From contig CM055888.1 of NCBI GenBank assembly GCA_029582165.1, positions 12,034,001 to 12,098,000 on the forward strand: a stretch of 64,000 nucleotides of DNA, read 5' to 3'. Source of the stretch: Portulaca oleracea (lineage: Eukaryota; Streptophyta; Magnoliopsida; Caryophyllales; Portulacaceae). Of the stretch, positions 11,195-22,091 are shown piece after piece (position 1 is the first letter of the stretch; every line of letters begins with the position of its first letter). The position numbers and the translations under genes were made by a program. The notes beneath the pieces were generated by a model. It was not told the origin of the DNA and searched no databases. It saw only the letters and a list, made by a program, of their open reading frames with translations.

Positions 11195-11950
11195 CAGGGG
11201 CGGATTTGCATGCAGTGTAGGGGTGTCCACGGACACCTTTAGCTGAAGAAAAATTTGTGATTATCTAATATTATTCGGAACAGATTTTTTTAATTGGAGG
11301 AAATGGACACCGTAAAAAAAATCTCAAAAAACATAATAAGGGTATTCAAATTTAGCAGCAACCCAAAAACCCTAAAATATTACTCCCTCTGTCCCAAATA
11401 AATTGTCCAAGTTGACTAATTAAGTCAAAAATTTTAAATTTTAATCGTTAATTTATCAAATTATATGATGAGTTATTATACAAGATTGCCACTATTAGTT
11501 TTGTGATGAAAAATAATTTATCTAAATACAATATTATTAGTCTTGTTAAGATAAAACGTGAAAAATTAGTGGTCCAAGAGTTGTCTTGAATTCCGTGAAA
11601 AAGTAATTTGGACAAATTAATTGGGATAAATTAATTTGGACAAATTAATTGGGACAAAGGGAGTACCAAATTATTTTTTTATAAACAAAAAGTGTAAATC
11701 AATGAATTGGGTAATTGGGTATTAGTATAAATTTAAGATATAAATATCTAGTTAATGTGAAATTTCAATTTATTTGGTGGACATATTTTTATGATGATGT
11801 GAAATTTTGTTAAACTTGTGAGTATGTCATTTAATATTTATTTTTATTTTTATTGTTATTTATTTAAATTTATTTTTTTATTTTTTAAAAACACTTATAT
11901 AATAACAAGTATATTGGACACTCCTAAATTAATTGTCTAGATTCGCCACG
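11195..11950. mobile_element. hAT-like non-autonomous element
   Basis: The left end CAGGGGCGGATTTGCATG and the reverse complement of the right end (CGTGGCGAATCTAG) share GGCGRAT. Both are followed by an AGGRGTGTCCA box at 11219 and, inverted, near 11920. CAGGGGCGGA is a common plant hAT terminus. A Stowaway MITE is nested inside. No transposase is present and no clean 8-bp target duplication was found. Confidence 0.5.
11381..11665. mobile_element. Stowaway-type MITE (Tc1/Mariner)
   Basis: CTCCCTCTGTCCCAAATAA at 11383 is mirrored by the right end TTGGGACAAAGGGAG, with TA at both outer sides (11381-11382 and 11664-11665). CTCCCTCYGTCCC with a TA duplication is the Stowaway signature. The last about 50 bp contain a short duplication of AAATTAATTGGGAcAAA. 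Confidence 0.85.
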
Positions 11951-12211
11951 CATTACATGATTTATTTCAAGGACAACAAAATCAGCTCACCTTTTATCTC
12001 TCATGCAAATTGATCTATACAATAGTTGCATTGATTTTTGCCAAGTCTTCCTATTGACCATCTGCCATATTTTCCTTTGCCTCTCTACCAAATTTAATGC
12101 CTAGTAGTAAATGAAGCCTCCACATATCAAATGGTAACTTGAAAAATGTGGCCTGAAGAATATTTTTATATATACATAGACACATACAAGCACTTCAACG
12201 CTAGTTGGATT

Positions 12212-12674
12212 TAGACCTGTTTAATGGGTCGTTGACCCACCCAACCTGGCCACGCCCAACCCAAAAAAATGCGAGTGAAGGGTACATATATATTTAGAAG
12301 GTAACCCAGCCAGGCTCGAAAAAATTGGGGCTTCGAAGTATGGTCCGGTCAGGTTCGAACCAAGGGCCCACCCGAAGATCTGCTAAATACATAAATATTT
12401 TTTAAAAAAATCCCATATTAGGTTGTAGTTTTTGTGACACGGCCCACCGACGATCGCCGGACCAAATGTATAAATTAAATTTGTGAATTTTTGAGTTTTT
12501 TGTATAGAAAAAATCCATGTTATGTCGTTGTCGATACGTTGACGTGGCTCGTAGGTTAGGGTTTGGGCCGAAGGTACCTGGCCTGATGGTTAGGCTCAGG
12601 CCAACAAGTCAGAAGCTATCGACCCGACTGGCCTGACCCGTTAGCGGACCTGGCCTAACTACGGAACAGGTCTT
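12212..12674. mobile_element. MITE with AGACCTGTT ends
   Basis: The left end TAGACCTGTTTAATGG pairs with the reverse complement of the right end, AAGACCTGTTCCGTAG. The interior is GC-richer than its surroundings, with GGCCTGACC/GGTCAGGCC words near both ends. There is no coding capacity. Superfamily not assigned. Confidence 0.5.
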
Positions 12675-12762
12675 TATATACCACAAGACACTTTAAAATG
12701 TTTTTTATAAAGTAAATATGTATTATTAGGACCATGATATGGTTTTTGATTCGAGATATTTA

Positions 12763-13140
12763 GGCCTTGTTTTTTAGATTGGTAGGTTAGGTTTAACCAT
12801 ATTTTGCCATACCCTACCATACCATCCAAAACAAAGAACTATACTTTTAAATAATTTATAATTAAAACTCTTCATTCAGTTCACATAATTTATTTAAAAA
12901 TGAAAAGGAAATAGGTGATGTTGCATTTACTTACATCACTACTTTCCTTACCTTACCTTGCCTACCTGTTTTTTGGATTAGTAACTTTTTTCTATCCAAT
13001 CCAAACCTTACACAAATCCCAAAAAACATTCTCTCTAAAAACACAATTCCCCATAAAAATGTTATCATAATCCAATCCAATCCATTCCAATCCAATCCAA
13101 TTCATTCAAGACCCCATTTTATCCAATGCAAAAAACAGGA
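12763..13140. mobile_element. MITE with TGTTTTTT...ATTGG ends
   Basis: GGCCTTGTTTTTTAGATTGG on the left and the reverse complement of the right end, TCCTGTTTTTTGCATTGG, form imperfect inverted repeats. The interior is rich in ACCATACC and CCAATCC words. No open reading frame of interest. Confidence 0.5.
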
Positions 13141-13149
13141 ATATGTTTA

Positions 13150-13505
13150 TTTTGTTATGACAATGACATGTGCCTTGAATCAATAACCATCATGAATTGT
13201 CCTTGATTGATATTTTTATAATTTATAATACTATTTTTTCCAGTAATTGTATATATTTCTCAACTATAAGAACGTAACATGTATTACCTAGGTCAACAAA
13301 TATAAATAATAGCATAAGTTTATCAACTATAGTAAATAATGCACATTTTATACTTAGTTTTATATTTATGAAAAAAAATATTTATTTTTATATAGTTTAC
13401 AAGTTGTAATAACTCTCAAAGTGATGAAACATACATTTATTGTTATTTAAATATATTTATATTTAATTTTTTGAGTGATTTACATGAAATTTAAAATGGT
13501 TATTG
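13150..13505. repeat. Degenerate relative of the CAAGATGG MITE family
   Basis: The interior segment at 13395-13490 (AAGTTGTAATAACTCTCAAA..GATGAAACATACATTTA) matches the interior of the MITE at 57108-57495 (AAGTTGTAATAACCTTGAAA..ATGAAACATACCTTTA). The terminal repeats are worn (CTTGAATCAATAACCATC). Nothing else was recognised between 13141 and 13850 beyond AT-rich spacer. Confidence 0.45.
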
Positions 13506-13855
13506 CTTCCTTAGTTTTAAGTTAATTCATGTTAAATTCACAAGTTCCAACATACTTGAAATAATATCATAATGAAGTCCTGAAACAAATACACAATTTT
13601 TAGTACTTCTCTTACTTACCAATAAATGCATAAACAAGGAAAACATGGATTAGAATACAACTAGCTCCGAAGTCGGCGAGGATCTCATACCTATTCTTCA
13701 TAGACGATAGCTTTTTATTTTGTAAAGCCTCGGTAAACAACAATCGGACTAAAAAAAACATTCTATAAAGATTTTGTGTTGCGTTAGAACAACTGATCAA
13801 CTTTCATAAATCTACCCTAGTTTTCTCAAATAACACTCCCAGGACTCTAAAAGAA

Positions 13856-14490
13856 ATGATCAAAGGCATTTTCAATATTCCACTAGTGGAGTCTACTGGA
13901 AATATTTAGGTTGTCAATTAAACCATGAACGAAAAAGTAGAGAATCTTCTCTGAACTAATTCAAAAAGCAACGGATAAAATGGCAGCATGAAAAACAAAT
14001 TTTCTATCTAAAGCAGGTAGATTAGTGTCAATTCAAGCAAATTTAGAATCTTTACCAGCCCATACCATATAATACTTTAAACTCCCGAATTATGCATGCA
14101 AGACACTAGATGGGATTAACAAAAACTTTCTTTGGAAAAAAAAAATACCATAACAAGAAAGGAATGCCAATGGCATCTTGGAACACAATTTGTACTCCTA
14201 AGGACTATTGTGACTTGGGGGTTAGGAGAGTTGAAGATATAAATCTGGCTTTTCAATGTAAATTGACCCGAAAAATTCTAAATGGAGATGAAATTTGGGC
14301 CAAACTAATGAGAAAGAAATACCTTCGTATACAAGATTTTCTAGAAGTAAGTCCAAGAGGCTAAGATTCACCGGTATGCAAACACATCCTGAAAACCAGA
14401 CCTATTCTAACAAAAGGTGTGAGATCGATATTAGGCAATGACCAAAAAATAAAATTTTGGAAAGATTGATGGTGTGAAAAACAACCCCTT
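13856..14490 (+). pseudogene. LINE reverse-transcriptase C-terminal fragment
   Basis: Conceptual translation across several frames gives the C-terminal part of plant L1-type reverse transcriptase: GKYLGCQLNHERK (about 13900), KAGRLVSIQ (about 14015), then MASWNTICTPKDYCDLGVRR and the segment ending LMRKKYL in the open frame 14110-14364. This is the region just before the zinc-binding domain of LINE polyproteins. Stops and frame changes show a dead fragment without the palm YADD or an endonuclease. It is followed by a short duplication of a CATAAAATTATACTTTT segment at 14506-14575. Confidence 0.65.
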
Positions 14491-14905
14491 TTAGAACTCA
14501 TATACATCGTATAAAATTATACTTTTATCTATTATTTTTACATTTCATAAAATTATACTTTTATCTATTATTTTTCATATTTCAAAGAAGCATCTAAAAT
14601 ATATCGAATTGATAGAATTGATTCAATTAGAATTTTATGCTCATTGGCGTAGCCAATGCATAATAATACTTACTATTAAAATAATTAACATCAAAATTCA
14701 TAAGAAATGTTAATATTAACTCGTATCATCAGTTCATCACAGTTGACAAAACTACGACAAAAAAGATTATCAAATTTGTTGATGACAAACCTATTTACTC
14801 GAAAAAGAATATTAAATTTTAAAACTTTTTTAATTACATTGTCGTTTGTCCAATTTTTTGGTGAAGGTCCAAAGCAATTGATCCATATAATAGCTAAATT
14901 TAATA

Positions 14906-15235
14906 GGGAAATTGGATTCTAATAATACGAACTTTTGACAGTATAAGGCTTAATAATACGAACTTTCGATTCAGTGATGAATAATACGAACTTTGACCCC
15001 ATGTTGCCCCCAATAACATGCCACCGAGTTAAGATTAACTTGACTCGGCGGCGGTCTAACGTGGCGTCAGAGGCACGCGCCTGGTTGTTTTGAATTCGCC
15101 ATATGATCCACATTGAGTTAAAAAATAATACGAACTTTACCTTATGTTGCTCTAAATAATACGAACTTTTTTCTCTTTCTAAAAATCTCAAATCCTATTT
15201 TACTTCTTCATCTTCTTCAATCCTCCCCCTCTCTC
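14906..15235 (+). repeat. Left terminal inverted repeat of the Pack-MULE
   Basis: It is paired with 16045-16376. It contains spaced AATACGAACTTT motifs, a GC-rich block with ACTCGGCGGCGGTCT, and a CATCTTCTTC pyrimidine tail at its inner end. The arms are about 85-90% alike by eye. Confidence 0.85.
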
Positions 15236-15428
15236 TCCTCTTCTATCGAAATCAAACCCAGAAAAATTCACCTCGTCCTTGTTTCTCCCAGTATACAACC
15301 TCTATTCTCTCTCTACCTCATTCTTCGTCCCCCTTCTCAAACAATACGCCTTTCTATTTATTCATTCATCCTTCTTCTATGAACTCAGCTTCTCTGTTGT
15401 CAAGCTTCTTTGTTGGTAGGTTGTTGAA

Positions 15429-15604
15429 ATGGATTTTGGGTTGGATTTGGTGGGCATGGAAAGTTTGGTTGTGGGTCAAAATGAGTCTTCTTCAGGGTTT
15501 CTTTCTCAGTCTTCTGAGTAGCAGCAAGTGTTGGAAGGTACGCCGAAGTTGAGTGGATCTGGGTCTATCAAGCAAGAGAGATCCGAATCGTCTGAAGATG
15601 AAAC
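15429..15604 (+). pseudogene. Captured growth-regulating-factor (GRF)-like N-terminal exon
   Basis: From an ATG at 15429 the frame reads MDFGLDLVGMESLVVGQNES, is interrupted by a TAG, and continues to SGSIKQERSESSEDE. An MDFG.V.L..LVG start followed by a KQERS..EDE box is typical of the N-termini of some plant GRF transcription factors, just before the QLQ domain. The QLQ and WRC domains themselves are absent. The match is short, so the identification is moderate. The stop and the truncation make it non-functional. Confidence 0.4.
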
Positions 15605-15607
15605 ACA

Positions 15608-15963
15608 TTCATGCGCCTGAGCCAGCATCAACCTCTCCAACATCCCAGCACACTCCACCGACAAATCGACCGTCGCCGAGCTACCTCCGGCCGCCTTGAT
15701 CGCCACATTATCCCTCAAATACGCAAAAACCTCGCCGCCGTCGCAAAATTATGCACCGCCTGCTTCCTCCTTTCCACCGTCGATCGATCAAACGACAAAC
15801 CAATCTGACTATAGACTGTGCCCAAATCGAACAACACAGCAGCCTTCTCGAGGTGAATGTTGGTCTGCGAAGACTTGTGCTTCTGCTTGAATGCGTCGAA
15901 CCAGGTGAATTGAACCGAGTTGATGTGGTCTCTGTCGGATGATATTGGGAATCGAGTTTCCAT
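15608..15963 (-). pseudogene. Captured BRO1/ALIX-like domain fragment
   Basis: On the minus strand 15963-15715 reads FTWFDAFKQKHKSSQTNIHL, then EKAAVLFDLGTVYSQIGLSF. After a one-base frame change near 15715 it continues as LRDNVAIKAAGG and VECAGMLERLMLAQAHEC. This is the central helical part of a BRO1 domain, found in ESCRT-associated ALIX/BRO1 proteins that act in endosomal sorting. Only about 115 codons are present, without start, termini or V-domain, and the frame is broken. The opposite orientation to the GRF-like piece indicates separate capture. Confidence 0.8.
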
Positions 15964-16044
15964 GAGGTAGAGGCACTTGAATTACTTAATCAGAAGGTTG
16001 CGCCTTGCCGGCGGTGAATCGGTTTTCTGGGTTTGATTCCGATG

Positions 16045-16376
16045 GAGGAGGAGGGGGGGTGGAAGAAGATGAAGAAGTAAAAATAGGATCTGAGATTTTT
16101 AAAGAGGAAAAAATGTTCGTATTATTCAGAGCAACATAGGTAAAAGTTCGTATTATTTTTTTAAGTCAATGCGGATGACGTGGCAAAGTCAAAACAACAA
16201 GGCGCGTGCCTCCGTCGCCACGTCAGACCGCCGCCGAGTCAAATTAATATTAACTCGGTGGCGTGTTATTGGGGGCAACAGGGAGTCAAAGTTCGTATTA
16301 TTTATCAGTGAATCGAAAGTTCATTTTATTAAGTCTTATATGGCCAAAAGTTCGTATTATTAGAATCCAATTTCCC
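16045..16376 (-). repeat. Right terminal inverted repeat of the Pack-MULE
   Basis: This is the inverted counterpart of 14906-15235. It starts on the minus strand with GGGAAATTGGATTC at 16376 and ends at the GAAGAAGATGAAGAAG stretch near 16060. Confidence 0.85.
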
Positions 16377-16461
16377 AATTTAATATCGATATTGTGATTC
16401 AAAGCAACACTCGCATAGTTACATGAACTTTGTTCTGCTAGCAATGTCGTACATGAGTAAT

Positions 16462-16742
16462 GGTCCTGTTTGGCAACCAGGTGGTAGCTGGTAGCTGATA
16501 GCTTTTTGGATTAGCTGTTTGACTTTAGCTGTTTGGGTTAGCTGATTGCAGGAAAAGTGTTTGATAAAGTAGCTTTTTGTAAAAATTTACCTCAAAAAGT
16601 TTCATTAATTAGCTTTTGGAAAACTAACTTTTAGGGTTCAAAAAATTAATATAAAAAGATATTTACCGAACAACTCAAGTAGCTTTTTAACTTTAGTCAA
16701 AAAGCTAAAAGCTATCCGAAAAGCTAGATAGCCGAACAGCTC
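16462..16742. mobile_element. MITE with CTGTTTGGC ends
   Basis: GGTCCTGTTTGGCAACCAGG at the left is mirrored by GCCGAACAGCTC at the right. The interior is a run of AGCTRRTAGCT / AAAAGCTA words in both orientations. No coding capacity. The remainder of 16377-17003 is spacer with no recognised gene. Confidence 0.6.
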
Positions 16743-17003
16743 AATATGACGTCAGACGCAACAATACGAAGGAAGTTGAGCAACAGTGCAAAACACACAA
16801 AGCTACCCTGAAACAAAACTACCATAAAGACTACGTACAACTGATGCATGCAATAGTCATAACAGTGGCCCAGAAAGAACATTAATTATTGGACCCTACA
16901 TATTTAATTTATTCCACTTTTTCCCCCACACAATGCCACGAATATGGCCTTTGCTGCGGATAAAACAGAACCTAATAATCTTGGAATGTGGGCCACATTA
17001 CAG

Positions 17004-18005
17004 TCATCCTTTGCATGGAGGCAAGGGTGAGCCGCACAAGCATTTGTTGTAAGCATACGAATACCGGTCGAACCGGTTCATGTTTCCTCCGGTGGGGATC
17101 GGCCCACACAGTCGATTGTAGCTCACATTAAGGGACTGAAAATTCGAAGCCTGAGCCAACGAGGGGGGCAAAGCACCATAAATCTTGTTGTGACTCAGAT
17201 CAATGTCCATCATACCTTTCGGGATCTCCACTTTGCTCATATCAAACGAGAATCGGTTCCTTGACAAAACCACACTCACCAATCCTTTGTTCTTCCCAAA
17301 TAGGAACGACGCATCACCTGCGAAATTGTTTCCCGAGAGGTTGATATCGAGGAAATCGGCAGCTGCTAGTGATTTCGGAAGCTGCCCGGATAATCGGTTG
17401 TTGTTAACTCCAAGGGAGAACTCCTTGCTGAACCCACCGAAGCTGTCCGGAATCGAGCCGGTGAGCTGGTTCCTCCCGAGGGAGAGTGTCCCGAGTTTGT
17501 GAAGGTTGGACAGCGAGGGTGGGATTGCGCCGGAGAGTTTGTTACCGGACAGGTCGATGGAATTGAGTACAGTAAGACGACTCAGAAAGCCGGGAATTGG
17601 GCCAGTGATGTTGGTGCCGCTGATCGAAAGGGTTCGCAGGTGCTTGAGCCGGGCAATGGCTGGAGGGATCGGACCGATTAGTTTAGGGAGAGAGAAGAAA
17701 GCCAGATCTGTGAGGTAGGGGAGGTCACCGACGGCATCTGGAATGGGCCCCACTACCTCATGATCGTCTGCGGTTACGGAGAGGGTGGTAATACGGTGGG
17801 TCTTGCGGTCGCACTTGAGCAAGTGCCAGCTGCAGCAGTCAGTGTCAGGAGTCCAGGAGGCGAACTTGGAGGCATTATTGAATGCTTTCTTGATTTGTAG
17901 GAGGGCCTTCTTGTCCTCGGTATGGCATAGCTCAGCGCTCACAGCGGAGGAAAGGAGGAGAGAAAACAGGAGCAGAGATAGGGGTTTTCGGCTCATTATG
18001 GACAT
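17004..18005 (-). CDS. Polygalacturonase-inhibiting protein (PGIP), intact, single exon
   Basis: A 333-residue secreted leucine-rich-repeat protein. Residues 1-24 form a signal peptide (hydrophobic LSLLLFSLLLSS, cleavage after AVSA). The N-terminal cap has C27, C57, C58 and C65 in the C..DK.ALL.IK.....DCC.W..L.C pattern. About ten LRRs follow (residues 70-295) with repeated LxxLxxLxLSxNxLxGxIP, and the C-terminal cap has C300, C322, C324 and C331. These eight cysteines and the length match plant PGIPs, which sit in the cell wall and inhibit fungal and insect polygalacturonases. At least four N-glycosylation sequons are present (NAS, NIT, NLS, NVS). No intron, stop or frameshift. The start MSIMSRK is the first ATG; MSRK four codons later is an alternative. 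Only about 136 bp of ordinary sequence separate the start from a Helitron end at 18141. A second PGIP-like copy lies at 37123. Confidence 0.95.
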   Translation of the reverse strand: MSIMSRKPLSLLLFSLLLSSAVSAELCHTEDKKALLQIKKAFNNASKFASWTPDTDCCSWHLLKCDRKTHRITTLSVTADDHEVVGPIPDAVGDLPYLTDLAFFSLPKLIGPIPPAIARLKHLRTLSISGTNITGPIPGFLSRLTVLNSIDLSGNKLSGAIPPSLSNLHKLGTLSLGRNQLTGSIPDSFGGFSKEFSLGVNNNRLSGQLPKSLAAADFLDINLSGNNFAGDASFLFGKNKGLVSVVLSRNRFSFDMSKVEIPKGMMDIDLSHNKIYGALPPSLAQASNFQSLNVSYNRLCGPIPTGGNMNRFDRYSYAYNKCLCGSPLPPCKG

Positions 18006-18140
18006 GGGAATGCGATGATTTGGGGGCTAATTGATTTAATTGAATCAGCTGTGGATTACAGTTTCTTGATGAAATGCAGAGGAGTCCTGCTCAGGGGAGG
18101 AACGGAAATAAATGGGGAAAAGGGTGAGAAATTTGTTGTA

Positions 18141-18170
18141 TTAGTCCATGTACCGTGCGTTGCATGGGAC
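18141..18170 (-). mobile_element. Helitron 3' terminus upstream of PGIP (element extends right)
   Basis: On the minus strand there is a hairpin CCATGC-AAC-GCACGG (18167-18153, one G-T pair), eight bases, then CTAA (18144-18141) followed by T. This is the CTRR|T ending with a preceding hairpin that marks Helitron 3' ends. The 5' end was not located; the sequence to the right up to 18634 is AT-rich with no gene seen. Confidence 0.55.
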
Positions 18171-19875
18171 AAAATTAAACAACATCTATTGTTGGGATAA
18201 AATTGGACAACATATATTGTTAAAAAATTTTATTATATCATACATTTATTTAATTATTTAATTATAATTATTTTTTGATTAAATTATTTAATTATTATTT
18301 AAAAATTATGTGCCAATGCATATTAATTTTATCTATCAATTTGTGTCTAATTATAAGAATAATTAATTTAGTATATTAATTTGCATTTAATTATGTAAAA
18401 AATATTATCGTGTAATAAAATAAACATATTATTTTGATAATAATGTTTATGATTTAATGTTTTTTATATGGTTATATATAAGCATTCAAAAATAAATATT
18501 CCAATCAAACAACTAATATTATTATTTATTATTCGTATGGTGAAGAATAATATGAATGTTGTAAATTGTGAACTATTCTATAAATCACAATTCTATTAAA
18601 CTATTACAATGTAAATTATGAGTGATTCACTAATGCCCCGTTATTTTATGCGGTGAATTTGTAGTGCAGTAAGTTGTGGTGAGTTGCAGTGAATTACGGT
18701 AAGTTGCGGTGGAAATAATAAATGATTGTTGAAATATTTTTACCCGCTTGCTTATCCTCGCCCCCCATTTTACTATTGTCGCCCACCTTTCGCATAATTT
18801 TTCAACCCACGCCCTTGAACCTCATAACTTCATTCTTCACTCTCTCTCTAGTTTATCTCTCTAGAAAACGCTCTCAACCATCGACCACCACAAACCACCC
18901 TCATACCGGGATTGAATGTCGTATGTTTCGAATTTGTGTTTTGAATTTGTGGTTTTATGTTTTGTAGTTTTGTAATTTGAAGAAAACGGTGGAAAAAAAT
19001 TTTCAGACAATTGCCGTATGCGAATTTTTTTTATTTTTTTTCATTTTTTTTAAAATATTATTTTTATTAATGTTAATTTGTTATTAATATTATTATTGTT
19101 ATGTTTATTAATATTATTATTGTTATTAATATTATTATTGTTATTTTTAATAATATTATTATTGTTAAATAATAATTAAAAATTAAATATTATTTTTACT
19201 AGTATTATTATTGTTATTAGTAAATATGATAATTATTAATATTGTTATTATTAATCTTATTGTTAATCATGTGTTAATATGATAATTATTAATGATTAAT
19301 TGTATTATTATTATTTATATTGTGTTATGAAAATTAGATTAATATTAATATTGTTAATATTAAAATTAATGTTAAGCATGTGTTAATATGACAATTATTA
19401 GTGATTAATATTAGTGACTAGTGATTCGTTGTTAATATTTGATGCGTTAATATTAGTGATTAAGCATGTGTTAATATTAGTGATTAATTGTGTTAGAAAA
19501 AATTGTAATTTTGATGTAGGATTAAGTTTAGGGTTTAGGGTTTAGGGTATATTCCGAATAGTTTAGTTTATACGTAGTTGTGTTAAAAGGATGTTGAGTT
19601 TGGATGATTTTGGTTGTTATTAGTAAATGAGTTGGTGTATAAAGTTGGTATGGGTAATTTATTCATAATCCAACTTAATTGTTAACTTATGTACTCATAA
19701 CTCCAAATGATGACATAATAGTTATGTCACATCCATTTAATAACTTAGGTACTCAACAACCAGTTGATACGTAAGTGAATAGGTTATTTGTGATGGTAGC
19801 TTAGGATAATAATTATATTAATGTATAGTTCTAGTATGTTAGTTGTATGCGTCAAAAAAAGAGGTTGAATTTTGG

Positions 19876-20520
19876 GTCATGTTAGTGTCCAAGGAGAGTG
19901 TGTGTTGTAACCTGATAATGTATGGCTGAGAAGGTTAACCAATTCCCCGCATCGACTCTCGTTTATTTGTTTGGTTACCAAAAAGTAGCCCACTGTCGTG
20001 ATGAAATTGCGCGAGGTCTGATGTGCTCGAGTTAAGCGTCTCAGATTCTGCATGCAATGTTTCTTTATGCGACACAGTGGACAACAAGATAAGGTGGATC
20101 TGAAAGAGAATCTAGTAGTGAAGGGTCTAATACAAATCGTGTTGGGCTTTCTTGCATGTAAGATTCACAGGTCCATCAAAGTAGTGAACTTGCATCATCG
20201 TTCAATGCTTTGATGGACCTGTGAATCTTACATGCAAGAAAGCCCAACACGATTTGTATTAGACCCTTCACTACTAGATTCTCTTTCAGATCCACCTTAT
20301 CTTGTTGCCCACCAGGCTGCACAATAGAAACATTACATTGTACCGAATCTGAGATGCTTCTAAGTCCAGAGCACTGTAGACCTCGCGCAACTTCACTGCT
20401 GACAGTGCGTTACTTTTTGGGAACCAAACAAATAAACAAGAAGTCGGTACGGATGATGAAAGTCTTTTTCAGCCATAGATTAACAGTTAACCAACACACT
20501 CTCCTTGGACATGACGTTGA
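19876..20520. repeat. 0.6-kb inverted duplication with 100-bp perfect inner arms
   Basis: 20082-20181 is the exact reverse complement of 20208-20307 (100 of 100 bases compared), around a 26-bp spacer. The pairing continues outward, less perfectly, to about 19876 on the left and 20520 on the right, for example GTCCAAGGAGAG at 19887 against CTCTCCTTGGAC at 20499 and TTTATTTGTTTGGTT at 19970 against its complement near 20428. The right arm runs directly into the start of the plant-mobile-domain reading frame. Confidence 0.95.
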
Positions 20521-21858
20521 TCTCGACGTTCGTTGAGAGGTGGCAACCCGACACAAACACGTTTCACCTTCCCTTCGGTGAAATGACGATCATGTTGCAT
20601 GATGTGCATCATATATTGGGTATTGCAGTTGATGGTCTGATGCCTGAAGGACTTCCTCGGGAAGTGGTTAACCAGTACGTGCCCATGATTTTTGAAAAAG
20701 GAATGGCGGAGCTGAAGGCCGAGAACATTTACGATAAGGGTGGCATAGCTGACTCCCATTTGAGGTCGATTAGTTTATCGACCAGTTTTCCCATTCCCCA
20801 TAGGATAAGGGCGTGGTTGTTGAGCATGTTGGGAAACACTATTCTCGTGGACAAATCGAGGGATAGAATTAGACCGCATCCGTGGCCTAGCACTGACGTT
20901 ATCGTTGATCGCATTGCTTGGGGTACGGTGACCTTGGCGTTCCTTTACCGCCAGTTAGGGATGGCGAGCAGGGCCGGGACAGCCAAGATGGCCGGGTGTT
21001 TGACCCTTTTGCAGGCCTGGATCTACGAGTACTTTCCTGATTTCAGGCCACACGAGCGGTTAATGGGCCTCGCGCGGCGGTGGTTCCCATCCGCCACCGA
21101 AGTTGATGCAGCGCCACGACGATTGAGGCCTCCTTGGATGCGTTGACACCGGATCGTGTGAGTTGGGCCCCGTACGGTCCTACCCCGTACAAGTCATGCA
21201 GCAGGACGTTGTACAGGGGAGGCATTCGTGCATACAACATCACTGAGCTGTACATGCCCGATCGCGTCGTCCGTCAGTTAGGGCACCTACAACATATCCC
21301 ACGCAGATTGTCGGTACCGAAGAGCGCTGAACGACCAGCGAAGGGCCCCTACAAAGTGGAATTTGTGGATGCTAACGTCAGCGCTGACTGGGCGGGGTTT
21401 CCGATATGCAGCAAAATGTCAATGAGTGATGTGACCCGCACGAAACATGTGTCGTGGGAAGCGGATGTCGCTTACACTTATTGATTTGCGGCACATTCAC
21501 ACAAGTTTTTGATAAACAACGCCTCTGCCAGCCAATCGATAGTCGATGATCAATCGTCGCCCGAACAAGTACCCTAAACCCCTCAGCATAATTTAATATT
21601 TTGTTTATCTGATTTGTTTAGGATGGTTGATATAATGTTTGGTCTAACTTCTTTATTTTGTGTTTTTATTTTTTATGAAAATGGTCCTACATCTATGCCG
21701 CACTATTGGAGCGAGGGAGGCATCCACCCCAACTGGACGAAGAGACAGTGCCAGTGAGGCGTGTGTGGTATGATGAGATGGTCGACTTGCACAGGCGTTG
21801 GTGCCGTCAGATGCATATCGAGGTCCCCGAGCCGGAATATGATGAGCAGGAGGAGTAG
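20505..21858 (+). pseudogene. Plant mobile domain (PMD, MAIN/MAIL-like) gene, frameshifted
   Basis: The first open segment (20505-21146) reads LISTFVERWQPDTNTFHLPF, then GEMTIMLHDVHHILGIAVDG: the conserved PMD start in which aromatic and VERW residues precede a (T/H)FH(L/F)P.GE box. Downstream, IAWGTVTLAFLYRQLGMASR and the LTLLQAWIYEYFP segment are also standard PMD. A one-base loss near 21125 moves the reading to 21134-21484 (RVVRQLGHLQHIP). A further exon-like segment encodes ALLERGRHPPQLDEET and ends EPEYDEQEE at the TAG at 21856-21858. PMD proteins include Arabidopsis MAIN and MAIL1, and the domain is known to travel in MULEs and Ty3 elements. The start lies inside an inverted duplication, so the true 5' end is unclear. 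Confidence 0.8.
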
Positions 21859-22091
21859 CGTCAGTTTGCCCAATTTCGTTGTTTTTAATGTTCCCTAAAC
21901 TTAGTGTTAATTTGTGTTGAACTGATTAACTGATTTTGTGTTGTATCAACCGTGACATTGCGTTTCGATGGTAATTTGTGTTAATTTGTCAATTTGTGTT
22001 ATGTTTGACGATCATGTTCCAATTAACTGCATGAGTTTCAATATAAATATAATTAGCAATTCATATAAACACAAGGGTACAACTACAACCA

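Larger units (their letters stand above)
14906..16376. mobile_element. Pack-MULE (non-autonomous Mutator-like element)
   Basis: Both termini start GGGAAATTGGATTCTAATAA (the right one on the minus strand). The inverted similarity continues for roughly 330 bp (14906-15235 versus 16376-16045), including TAATACGAACTTT words repeated four to five times per arm. A perfect 9-bp target duplication AATTTAATA lies at 14897-14905 and 16377-16385. Long TIRs plus a 9-bp duplication define a Mutator-like element. It encodes no transposase. The 0.8-kb middle holds pieces of two unrelated host genes in opposite orientations. Confidence 0.93.

Noticed and set aside
14640..14690. Hairpin CATTGGC-GTA-GCCAATG as a Helitron 3' end
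   Set aside because: The stem is good, but no CTRR followed by T occurs at the right distance.
19525..19550. Three TTTAGGG units resembling plant telomere repeat
   Set aside because: Only three units in AT-rich MULE sequence; too short to call an interstitial telomere tract.
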